Shown piece by piece: positions 37,196 to 44,527 of a stretch of DNA of 64,000 nt. The notes under the pieces were generated by a model. That model was given only the letters and a program-made list of their open reading frames with translations. It was not told the origin of the DNA and made no database searches. The DNA is from Granulicella sp. 5B5 (GTDB lineage Bacteria; Acidobacteriota; Terriglobia; Terriglobales; Acidobacteriaceae), in NCBI RefSeq assembly GCF_014083945.1, contig NZ_CP046444.1, forward strand, positions 1,674,001 to 1,738,000, given 5' to 3'. The position numbers and the translations under genes are program-made. The first letter of the stretch is position 1, and each line of letters opens with the position of its first letter.

Positions 37196-39121
37196 TCAGC
37201 TTAATTTCGGGTGCAGCTTCTGGAAGCCGGTCTTCAGCTGGTACGCGTGGGCCAATGCACAGGCCTTCGCATCCTGATAGAGCGGGGCGAGGAAGGTGAT
37301 TGACACCGGCGTTCCCGGGCCGCCGGAGATATTGGGAGCTCCGTCCGGCCCCTCGGGCGCTGCGGGAGCGTCGTCGCCACGCACACCGTTTGGAATAATG
37401 ACGGCCGGCTGGCCGCAGAGGTTCGTTGCGGAGAGCTGGATGCCGCTGCTGGGCGTGACGATGACATCAAAGGGAGCGAAGGCTTCGGTCATCTGCGCGA
37501 GTGCGAGGGTGCGGGCGCGCGAGGCGTTGATGTAGTCGACAGCTGAGTAGAAACGCAGGGTTCGGAAGGAGTTTGGCCAGTCGCCGGGGCTTTGGCCGAT
37601 GAGCAGTTCGTCCTTGCCTGTGCGGGTGAGGTCATCGAACGCAGCAGCAGCCTCGGCCGTGAGCATGCCTGTGATGGAGCCGAAGGGGAACTTCGGCAGC
37701 TCCATCGGTATCAGCGTGATGCCCATCGAGCGAAGGACATCGAGGGTTTTGGTTGCATACTGCAAGTCATAGAGCTCGCGCTGATGGTTTGCCTTGATGC
37801 GCTCGACGCGACGATTGTAGCCGTCGAGCTCTTTAGCATCCGCAGGCTTCTCCGGGAGCTTGAGTTCGGGAGTATCGAAGGCGGACTTGATATATCCCAC
37901 ACGGAGCTTGCGGACGTCGAGGGTGAAGTCCGGGTTGAAGGCCGCGTTCTGCACGCTGAGGTCGTGCTGATCGGGCCCGTAGATGGTGTGCAGCACGATG
38001 GCGCAGTCTTCGACGGAGCGCGTGATGGCGCCGATCTTGTCCATGGACCAAGAGAGCGCCATGGCGCCGGTGCGCGGGACGAGGCCGAAGCTCGGCCGAA
38101 GCCCGCTGACGCCGCAGCGCGTGCTGGGTGAGGAGATAGAGCCTTGCGTCTCTGTGCCGATGGCAAAACCTACGCAGCCCGCGGAGACCGCGCTGGCGCT
38201 GCCGGCGGAGCTTCCGCTGGAACCCTGACGCGGGTTCCATGGGTTTCGCGTGCGCGCGAAGCGAGCCTCAGAACCCCAGAGGTCGCCTTGCGCGAGGGCC
38301 CCGAGCGTGAGCTTTGCGACGAGCACTGCGCCTGCTGCGTCCAGCCGCTTGACCACCTCGGCGTCATAGTCGAAGTGCTGATCCATGTAGGGGCCGGCTC
38401 CCCAGGTTGTGGGATAGCCTTTGACCGCGAGGAGATCTTTTGCGCCCCAGGGGATGCCGTGCAGCGGGCCGCGGTATTTGCCGGTGGCGATCTCGCGGTC
38501 TGCATCTGCGGCTTGCTTGAGCGCGCGGTCCTCAGTGAACGTGATGACGAAGTGCAGCTGCGGGTCGTAGCGGCGGAGGCGGGCGAGGTACATCTTTGTG
38601 AGCACCGTGGAGGTGACCTTGCGCGTGCGCAGCAGCTCGCTGAGTTCGCGCACGGTGAGGAATGCTAGCGACTCGCTTGCGGTCTCGGAGGAGGCGTTGA
38701 CCTCGACGGAGACTTTGGGCGCGGGACCGAGCTTGATGGGCTTTCGCACGGTGTCGAGCACAGCGCCCGGCGGCACGGGGTCGAAGACCAGCGAGGGTGC
38801 GACGGAGTTCGGGATGTCGAGCTTGCGGACGGTCTCGATGCCGTTGCGCAGCGAGGTGAGGCCGTCGACCATTAGCCTGCGCTGTTCTTCAGTGAACGTG
38901 AGGCCGGAGATGGCGGCGGCCTGCTCGATCATCTCCGGTGTGATGGGTTTGAATGTAGGTGGCTCTGCGGGCGCGCCCGGCGTTTGCGCTACGGACGGCT
39001 CTGCTGCGAGAGCGAAGAGGACGCCGGGAAAGAGCGTCCCGCCGAGCCCGGCGGCGGTGGAGACAGCAAGAAAACGGCGACGCGTGGCGTCCAGCAGAGA
39101 GGCCTTCCCATCAGGAGTCAT
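37196..39121 (-). CDS. Tat-exported amidase (amidase signature family)
   Basis: A 641-aa enzyme. The N-terminus has a twin-arginine signal (TRRRFLAVSTAAGLGG). The amidase-signature core shows the catalytic Lys (GIPWGAKDLLAVKG), the Ser-rich motif RQGSSGSSAGSASAVSAG and the nucleophile Ser in FAIGTETQGSISSPS. An N-terminal region of about 130 residues before the core is longer than in GatA-type amidases. It would hydrolyse an amide in the periplasm; the substrate is unknown. The start overlaps the stop of a broken sigma-factor frame as ATGA. Confidence 0.9.
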   Translation of the reverse strand: MTPDGKASLLDATRRRFLAVSTAAGLGGTLFPGVLFALAAEPSVAQTPGAPAEPPTFKPITPEMIEQAAAISGLTFTEEQRRLMVDGLTSLRNGIETVRKLDIPNSVAPSLVFDPVPPGAVLDTVRKPIKLGPAPKVSVEVNASSETASESLAFLTVRELSELLRTRKVTSTVLTKMYLARLRRYDPQLHFVITFTEDRALKQAADADREIATGKYRGPLHGIPWGAKDLLAVKGYPTTWGAGPYMDQHFDYDAEVVKRLDAAGAVLVAKLTLGALAQGDLWGSEARFARTRNPWNPRQGSSGSSAGSASAVSAGCVGFAIGTETQGSISSPSTRCGVSGLRPSFGLVPRTGAMALSWSMDKIGAITRSVEDCAIVLHTIYGPDQHDLSVQNAAFNPDFTLDVRKLRVGYIKSAFDTPELKLPEKPADAKELDGYNRRVERIKANHQRELYDLQYATKTLDVLRSMGITLIPMELPKFPFGSITGMLTAEAAAAFDDLTRTGKDELLIGQSPGDWPNSFRTLRFYSAVDYINASRARTLALAQMTEAFAPFDVIVTPSSGIQLSATNLCGQPAVIIPNGVRGDDAPAAPEGPDGAPNISGGPGTPVSITFLAPLYQDAKACALAHAYQLKTGFQKLHPKLS

Positions 39122-39559
39122 GGCCGCATTATTGCATCCTGGCCGCCTGTTCTTTGGTCTTCCGGGAAATCCGCACCAAGGGTGGTCTCACGCCACGTAT
39201 CCAGATCCGTCTTAACCGACTCGAGCTTTTTGTAGACCAGGTCACGATCGCCAGGTTCTTCGCGCAGACGAGCACCCAGCGGAAGAAATACTCGGTAAGC
39301 CGTTTCCGCTCCGGTGTCCTCAGGACGTTGAGAAAGACCTCATGAGTCACGTCTTCCGCTTCGACCAGATCGAAGCTATTCTGCACGAGGAAGCGGACCA
39401 CTTCAGGACGGCGGAGAGAGTGGTGGTTTCAAGTTCGAGCAGGCAGACATCAGAGCTGGCGGGCGCATCTTCCAATACCGGAACTGCGCTCAAGTGAGAG
39501 CGTCCATCCGCGCAGGCGGTGGAAGGAGCCACTTCAAGAGAAAGCACACGTCCAGCCAT
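39119..39559 (-). pseudogene. Decayed ECF sigma-factor gene
   Basis: Three frames must be joined to follow one protein. ATG at 39559 begins AGRVLSLEVAPSTACADGRS and runs to about 39415. The next frame gives a sigma region 2 (VVRFLVQNSFDLVEAEDVTH, then EVFLNVLRTPERKR and FFRWVLVCAKNLAI) to about 39245. The third frame continues DLVYKKLESVKTDLDTWRET to a TGA overlapping the amidase ATG. Region 4 is missing or unrecognisable. The overlap suggests the intact gene was once translationally coupled to the amidase. Sequencing errors could mimic the two frameshifts. Confidence 0.6.
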
Positions 39560-39933
39560 CGAACAGTCCTTCTTGCCACTTTGGCCGGCGCATCTTATAC
39601 TCAGGGACTAATCGTCAGCCTTAGGGTTGTCGGTCTCAAGGCCCTCGCGACGCTTCGCCAAAAAGACAGTCGCGGGGGCTTCCTCGACACCTTTTGACGG
39701 AATCGATGTTCCCCACTTTTGTGGTCCCCCTAAATTACGACATCTTTGGTCCTATATCAAGGGTAAAGATACGCGAACGCTGAATTTTAGCCATAAATGG
39801 CTAAATCGTGCAGCGGTGTGAAGCTTGAAAAGCCCGATGATGAATCTTCGTCACAAGGCATCGGTATAGACCTGCCAGTATGATCACCCGTCAAGTCGCA
39901 ACGGTGCACCTTCGAGCGGCACTCCAATAGTCG
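39560..39933. other. AT-richer non-coding region with leader copy and palindrome
   Basis: There is no gene. It holds leader element copy 3 (39624-39667, minus), a candidate minus-strand promoter TTGATA-N17-TAATTT at about 39732-39760 with AGGACCAAA in its spacer, and a palindrome with arms TTTAGCCAT (39786-39794) and ATGGCTAAA (39797-39805). Confidence 0.5.
39624..39667 (-). promoter_or_regulatory. Leader element copy 3
   Basis: Read on the minus strand it contains GTCTTTTTGGCGAAGCG, a variable segment, and TTGAGACCGACAACCC. It matches copy 2 (44434-44480) and copy 1 (43689-43730). It ends 65 nt before the start of the broken sigma-factor gene at 39559. In one frame it can be read as VFLAKRREGLETDNPKADD and a stop. 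Confidence 0.55.
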
Positions 39934-41064
39934 TTAACGCGAGAGCGATCGCCGAAGCACCCTGTTCCAGTACATAAGCAAACCAGTGATGGTCAGAAGC
40001 GCAAGAGCTAAACCCGAAGCAGCCCAGATAACTTTGATTGTGGTGCCCCACATGGTTCCAAAGTGGAGCGGCTGCATCAGCCAGAGAATCCAGTCACCGA
40101 AACCGTGCTTATAGCTATAGTGCCAGATGCTCAAAACGCGACCGTCTGAGGCATCGATCTGCACTATATCCCGGTACAGGAAATTTCCCGGACCACGAAG
40201 ATCCATCGATGCATAGACGACGGGCTCAACTAACGAGGGGTTGCTGAGGCTGTAGAGGCGGCCACTCAGTGATGCGGATTGCGCCACACCGACGATCTGT
40301 TCGAGCGGCAAGCGAACCGTGCTTCCGGAAGCTGCGAGGGCAATCGGAGGGCGCATATTGCGGAGTGGCGCAACGGCGTTTACGACAGCCGCGACCTGCC
40401 TGTAGAAGCCGAAGTACACTCCCGAGAATGCCCACCAGAAGACGAGCGTCAGCGTCCAGAAGCCGATGGCGTTGTGAAGGTCAAAATTGATGCGCCGCCA
40501 GTTGGCTTGAAAGTTCACGCGCAGACCGCGAGTCCAGGCGCGAAGGCCCGGCCACCATAACACGACGCCTGTAAGGACCAGCAGGAGCAGTACGGCCGCA
40601 CCAACGGCATTGACTTGCATACCGTAGTTCTCGTTTAGCAGCAAAGAGACATGCAGATCGTGGACCCACTGCACCCAGGTTCGTCCTTGCTTATAACTCT
40701 GTCCGGTGAGAGGATCAGCAACGAAATGGATAGCCTGGCCACCTGGGAAGTGAACATTCAGTTGGAACGCCGGGACCGTCTTCGTAGGTACGGTAATCAG
40801 GTCAATGTCAGCGTCATGGTGTTGTTTGTGAAATGCCGCGACCACCTGCGGGATCGTTGCTACGTGGTTCGCATCGAAGGCGGAGAGGCCATGTGGGAGG
40901 GTTGTGCCCGTGAGCTCATCTTCGAACACGAGCACAGACCCTGAGAGAGAAATGACGATCAGGTAGAGCGACAATACCACACCCGCCCAGAGATGGATCT
41001 GGAACAGCGCCCTCCGTATCCAGAGCTTGCGAGGATGATCGCGAAGTGTCGCCAGAAAAGACAT
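39934..41064 (-). CDS. PepSY-associated membrane protein (iron-uptake type)
   Basis: A 376-aa PepSY_TM protein with four membrane segments (LWAGVVLSLYLIVISLSGSV, VGAAVLLLLVLTGVVLWWPG, ALALLTITGLLMYWNRVL and one near 200). Conserved His residues include IHLWAG, VHDLHVSLL, LHNAIGFW and LHFGTMWG. Members reduce or help release iron from siderophores in the periplasm and sit next to TonB siderophore receptors, as here. ATG at 41064, 10 nt after the receptor stop, is preferred. A TTG at 41100 would overlap the receptor gene. Confidence 0.86.
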   Translation of the reverse strand: MSFLATLRDHPRKLWIRRALFQIHLWAGVVLSLYLIVISLSGSVLVFEDELTGTTLPHGLSAFDANHVATIPQVVAAFHKQHHDADIDLITVPTKTVPAFQLNVHFPGGQAIHFVADPLTGQSYKQGRTWVQWVHDLHVSLLLNENYGMQVNAVGAAVLLLLVLTGVVLWWPGLRAWTRGLRVNFQANWRRINFDLHNAIGFWTLTLVFWWAFSGVYFGFYRQVAAVVNAVAPLRNMRPPIALAASGSTVRLPLEQIVGVAQSASLSGRLYSLSNPSLVEPVVYASMDLRGPGNFLYRDIVQIDASDGRVLSIWHYSYKHGFGDWILWLMQPLHFGTMWGTTIKVIWAASGLALALLTITGLLMYWNRVLRRSLSR

Positions 41065-41074
41065 GCTTGCCCAA

Positions 41075-43525
41075 TTAGAACCGATATGCCGCCGTTCCAA
41101 TCACATTGCGTGCATATCCGTAGTAGCAAGCAGTGAGTCCGGTGCATGTAGCGACGTATCGCCGGTCAGTCAGATTGGTAGCGTTGAGGCTGAAGAGAGT
41201 GTGGCGATACCCAAAACGTAAACCGGCATCGAGAAGCGCGTAGTTCGGAACAAAGAAGGAGTTGACCGCGTCGGCAGCGTTTTTACCGACGAAGCGAACT
41301 CCTAAGTTGCCACCCAGACCGGCGAAATGGCCACCCGCCTGGGTGTAGTCCGCTAAAGCGCTGAACTGTTCGCGGGGTGTCTGAGGCAGCCACTTTCCAA
41401 TGTTCGCCGCCGTGACGTCGTTGACATTGTCCGTTGCGGTGAACGTATAGCCGCCGTGAAGATTAAGTCCGTGGGAAAGGCTGGCTACGCCTTCCAATTC
41501 CACACCGCGTGAGCGTACCTCTCCGTCCTGATGTTCGTTGAAGCTGCTGTCCGCGACGAGAACATTGGTCTCATTGATCTGGAAGACCGAGGCGGTAATA
41601 AAGCTGTTCCAGGTGCGAGGCTGAAACTTCACGCCGCCTTCGACCTGGCGGGCATCGGACGGAATGGCGGGCGTCGTGGAAAGCCCGGTCGTTGCGTTAT
41701 AGACGAAGGTTCCCGCGTTGGGAAGGAAGCTGGTCGAATAAGCGAAGTAGGGAGCGATGCCGGAGTCCGTGAGATAAGTGACGCCGACGCGACCCGTAAA
41801 CCGCTCGTCGAGGTGCGAGAAGTTCGCTCCACCTGGAAGGAAGTTGGTGATGTCGTTCTTCGCGAAATCCTGGCGGCCGCCCAGAGTAAAGATCAGGTGG
41901 TCGCGATATTTGATCTGGTCTTGCGCGTAAAGGCCGTGCTGCTGCAGCAGGCTGTTGTCGTCAAGATAAGGCGCGCCCGTTGGGATCGTGGTCTGCCCAT
42001 ATACCGGATGGTAGATGTTGAGGTCGCCGACGCCGAAGAGATAGTAACTAGTAGCACGCTGGTCGATGTGCTGGTAGTCATAACCGAACAAGACCGTCTG
42101 CTCCCAGTTGCCGGTCTTGAAGCGTCGTAGAGCGCGCGTGTCGACCGTATTGAAGCGGTTGGTGTTCGGTGTTGCAAAGAGGTAGCGCGAAACCTCAGTC
42201 TGACTCGTACCGTCGAAGCCATTACCTGCGATGGTCTGTGCTTTCAAGTCGATGTACTGGTAGCGATAGTTGGAATGCAGGTTCCAGCCGTCGCTGAACA
42301 GATGGTCGCCCGTGTACGCTACGGAGCCCTGGTCACGCGTGACGCGATCGTAGTCAGGCTCACCCAAGAAGGTGCTGACGGGAATGATGCCGTTGGGATT
42401 GGTGTTATAGAGAGTACCGTTGGCCGGAAGAAACTGGCTCCACTTGCTGCCGTCGTGTTGGTAGTCCGCGAGCACAGTGAAGTGGGTGCGATCGCTCGGA
42501 TGCCAGGTCAGTGCCGGAGCAATCAGACGGCGGTCGTCTGGGGTGAAGTTCGTCTGTGTGCTGCTGTTGCGGATAAGTCCGAGCAAGCGATAACGGAAGA
42601 CCTCAGTGCGGTCGAAAGAGCCTGTCGTATCGAAGGAACCCTGACGCCGGTCATACGCTCCGAACTGGCCTTCGATCTGGGTGGAGCGCCCAGCAAGCGG
42701 ACGTTTCGTGACCTGGTTGATAAGACCGCCCGGCGGGATCTCACCGTAGAGCACTGAGCTGGGTCCCTTCAGAATCTCGACCGACTCGAGTTCAAATGGG
42801 TCGAGCTTGCCAGCGAGTGAGTTGAACCGCATGCCATCGCGAAAGATGCCAAAGGTCTGCGCATCAAAGCCGCGGATTTTAAGCCAGTCAAACCGGGGTT
42901 CAACACCATACTCGTCCGTCTGTACCCCAGGGGTGTACCGCAAAGCCTCATTCACAGTTATGACATTACGCGCTTCCATCTCATGCTCGTTCACGATCGA
43001 GATCGACTGTGGAACCTCCACCAGCAATGAGTTGGTCTTCGACCCCGCATTGGACTCATAGGGAACAAATCCCGTATCGGCAGTGACATTGACCGTGTCT
43101 GTCGCGGCCGAGATGACCATTACGACCTCCACCGTTCCGCTCGGGGCAGGAACTTCGACGGTCTGCGAGGCATTGGCGAAACCCGGAGTACGCACCAGCA
43201 ACTGGTACTCGCCGGGGCGAAGGTCGAGCGATAAACGGCCATCTTCGGCTGTGATGGCGTTGTGGACTGTGGCTCCGCAATGCAACTCGACCGCCGCCCG
43301 TGGAAGAACCCCTCCAGAGGCGTCCTTCACCTCGATCGCCACAGGGACCGAAGCGGCTGCGCTCTCCTTGGCGCAACTGTCCGCCACTATGCTGGTGATC
43401 TGCGCGGCTTGGGCACTCGCCGATGCAGTAGAGAATGGCGCCCACCATGTAAAAAGAAGGACCAGGAATGAAATTTGCAGTGTGTACCGACGACGGCTTT
43501 TGTTTTGCGATCTTTTGAAGCACAT
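41075..43525 (-). CDS. TonB-dependent siderophore receptor
   Basis: An 816-aa outer-membrane receptor. After a basic signal sequence (about 1-40) comes a carboxypeptidase-regulatory-like domain (VAIEVKDASGGVLPRAAVEL to about 140). A plug domain with the siderophore-receptor signature VPQSISIVNEHEMEARNV and NEALRYTPGVQTDEYG follows, then a 22-strand barrel ending NVIGTAAYRF. The type is FpvA/FhuA-like, and the substrate is probably a ferric siderophore. The ATG at 43525 has AAGGG upstream; open sequence to 43924 is rejected. First gene of an operon with the PepSY protein. Confidence 0.9.
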   Translation of the reverse strand: MCFKRSQNKSRRRYTLQISFLVLLFTWWAPFSTASASAQAAQITSIVADSCAKESAAASVPVAIEVKDASGGVLPRAAVELHCGATVHNAITAEDGRLSLDLRPGEYQLLVRTPGFANASQTVEVPAPSGTVEVVMVISAATDTVNVTADTGFVPYESNAGSKTNSLLVEVPQSISIVNEHEMEARNVITVNEALRYTPGVQTDEYGVEPRFDWLKIRGFDAQTFGIFRDGMRFNSLAGKLDPFELESVEILKGPSSVLYGEIPPGGLINQVTKRPLAGRSTQIEGQFGAYDRRQGSFDTTGSFDRTEVFRYRLLGLIRNSSTQTNFTPDDRRLIAPALTWHPSDRTHFTVLADYQHDGSKWSQFLPANGTLYNTNPNGIIPVSTFLGEPDYDRVTRDQGSVAYTGDHLFSDGWNLHSNYRYQYIDLKAQTIAGNGFDGTSQTEVSRYLFATPNTNRFNTVDTRALRRFKTGNWEQTVLFGYDYQHIDQRATSYYLFGVGDLNIYHPVYGQTTIPTGAPYLDDNSLLQQHGLYAQDQIKYRDHLIFTLGGRQDFAKNDITNFLPGGANFSHLDERFTGRVGVTYLTDSGIAPYFAYSTSFLPNAGTFVYNATTGLSTTPAIPSDARQVEGGVKFQPRTWNSFITASVFQINETNVLVADSSFNEHQDGEVRSRGVELEGVASLSHGLNLHGGYTFTATDNVNDVTAANIGKWLPQTPREQFSALADYTQAGGHFAGLGGNLGVRFVGKNAADAVNSFFVPNYALLDAGLRFGYRHTLFSLNATNLTDRRYVATCTGLTACYYGYARNVIGTAAYRF

Positions 43526-43636
43526 GTGTGGTGAACCCTTCCCATGAAGAAAATCAGTCGGTCTAAGCAGGGCGAAACGAATGCGCTCAGACGCTGTGCG
43601 ACCAGACATGGCCCACGACAGTTTGCCGATTCCTAC

Positions 43637-43674
43637 TTGACCTAAATATAGGACCAAATTAGTCTTCAATTCAA
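43637..43674. promoter_or_regulatory. Overlapping divergent promoters with an operator-like dyad
   Basis: Minus strand: TTGAAT (43674-43669), 18-nt spacer, TATATT (43650-43645), serving the receptor at 43525. Plus strand: TTGACC (43637-43642), 17-nt spacer, TAGTCT (43660-43665), serving the S4 paralogue. Between them lies an imperfect dyad AGGACCAA/TTAGTCTT (43650-43666). The 13-mer ATATAGGACCAAA (43646-43658) recurs exactly, on the other strand, at 39746-39758. Confidence 0.5.
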
Positions 43675-43688
43675 GCAGGGGGAGATGC

Positions 43689-43730
43689 GGAGTCTCTTGG
43701 CGAAGCGCCACAGCCCTCTGGAGATCGACA
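43689..43730 (+). promoter_or_regulatory. Leader element copy 1, upstream of the S4 paralogue
   Basis: GGAGTCTCTTGGCGAAGCGC, then a 9-nt variable part and TGGAGATCGACA. The core TGGCG-AAG-CGCCA is a small hairpin. It ends 46 nt before the S4 ATG. Immediately downstream is a perfect 10-bp hairpin, arms GACGATGTGC (43732-43741) and GCACATCGTC (43747-43756), next to the ribosome-binding site. A 30-codon frame from 43685 reads through both and overlaps the S4 start as ATGA. Confidence 0.55.
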
Positions 43731-43776
43731 CGACGATGTGCCTTATGCACATCGTCCCGAAGGATGAGACGACGAT

Positions 43777-44400
43777 ATGAGTCAACGAAAGAAATGGAAG
43801 ATCCAGCGTGCGCTGGGTATGGAACTGCCTGGTCTGGGCAAACCGGGCGCTCTTGAAAAACGAAACTATCCGCCTGGGCAGCACGGTAAGGCGCGCAAGC
43901 CGAAGGTCTCTCAATTCGGCGCACAGCTCCGGGAAAAACAGAAGCTCATCTTCCACTATGGCATTCGAGAGGAGCAGCTGCGCCGGTTTGTGCGCAAGGC
44001 CAAGAGCCTCCAGCCCAAGAATTGGATAGAGGCGCTGATTGGACTGCTCGAACGTCGTCTCGACAATGTTGTCTTCCGCCTGGGCTTCGCCCGCAGCATG
44101 GCGGCCGCACGTCAGTTGGTCTCGCACGGACACGTCCTCGTCAACGGTCGAAGAGAGACCATCGGCTCGATGGTGCTCCCTCCCGGCGCGGTCGTGCAAC
44201 TCAGCGAAAGAGCAAATCTATTAGAGACGACGCAGGCTGCGCGGCGATCCCCTCGGCTGTCCCTGCCATCTTTCCTACAATTCGAGAGTGCGGAGTCGAT
44301 GGAACGAGGCGTGCTGCTTTCCATCCCCGATTCGCGCCATATTCCATTTGAGTTCAATACCAATCAAGTTGCTGAGTATTACGCCAAGCGTGGCGTCTGA
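43777..44400 (+). CDS. 30S ribosomal protein S4 paralogue lacking the zinc ribbon
   Basis: A 207-aa S4-family protein. The core is well kept: LEKRNYPPGQHGKARKPKVS, QLREKQKLIFHYGIREEQLR and an S4 RNA-binding domain (RRLDNVVFRLGFARSMAAAR, then QLVSHGHVLVNG). The N-terminus (SQRKKWKIQRALGMELPGLG) has none of the four Cys of zinc-binding S4, and the whole protein has no Cys. Zinc-free paralogues of ribosomal proteins typically replace zinc forms under zinc starvation. The normal rpsD is expected in the alpha operon elsewhere. It is placed between two TonB receptor genes and follows leader element copy 1. Confidence 0.87.
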   Translation: MSQRKKWKIQRALGMELPGLGKPGALEKRNYPPGQHGKARKPKVSQFGAQLREKQKLIFHYGIREEQLRRFVRKAKSLQPKNWIEALIGLLERRLDNVVFRLGFARSMAAARQLVSHGHVLVNGRRETIGSMVLPPGAVVQLSERANLLETTQAARRSPRLSLPSFLQFESAESMERGVLLSIPDSRHIPFEFNTNQVAEYYAKRGV

Positions 44401-44433
44401 TCCAGCCACAGCAGGTGTAGGCAATCCGATGGG

Positions 44434-44480
44434 GGAGTCTTTTGGCGAAGCGCCCCTGGAGGATTGGAGATCGACAACCC
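44434..44480 (+). promoter_or_regulatory. Leader element copy 2, upstream of the second TonB receptor
   Basis: GGAGTCTTTTGGCGAAGCGC, a variable 11-nt part, and TTGGAGATCGACAACCC. It shares its first and last blocks with copy 1 and its last block with copy 3, and ends 47 nt before the ATG at 44528. Confidence 0.55.
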
Positions 44481-44527
44481 AGGCAGCTCGCTCACAAGCG
44501 GCCGCCGTAACCATGAAAGGTGAGGCG

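Noticed and set aside
43526-43924. N-terminal extension of the siderophore receptor
   Set aside because: It overlaps the S4 paralogue on the other strand and precedes a proper signal sequence and ribosome-binding site at 43525.
43689-44480. Leader elements as cobalamin or other known metal riboswitches
   Set aside because: Known consensus blocks (B12 box, NiCo, yybP-ykoY) are not present; kept only as an unnamed element.
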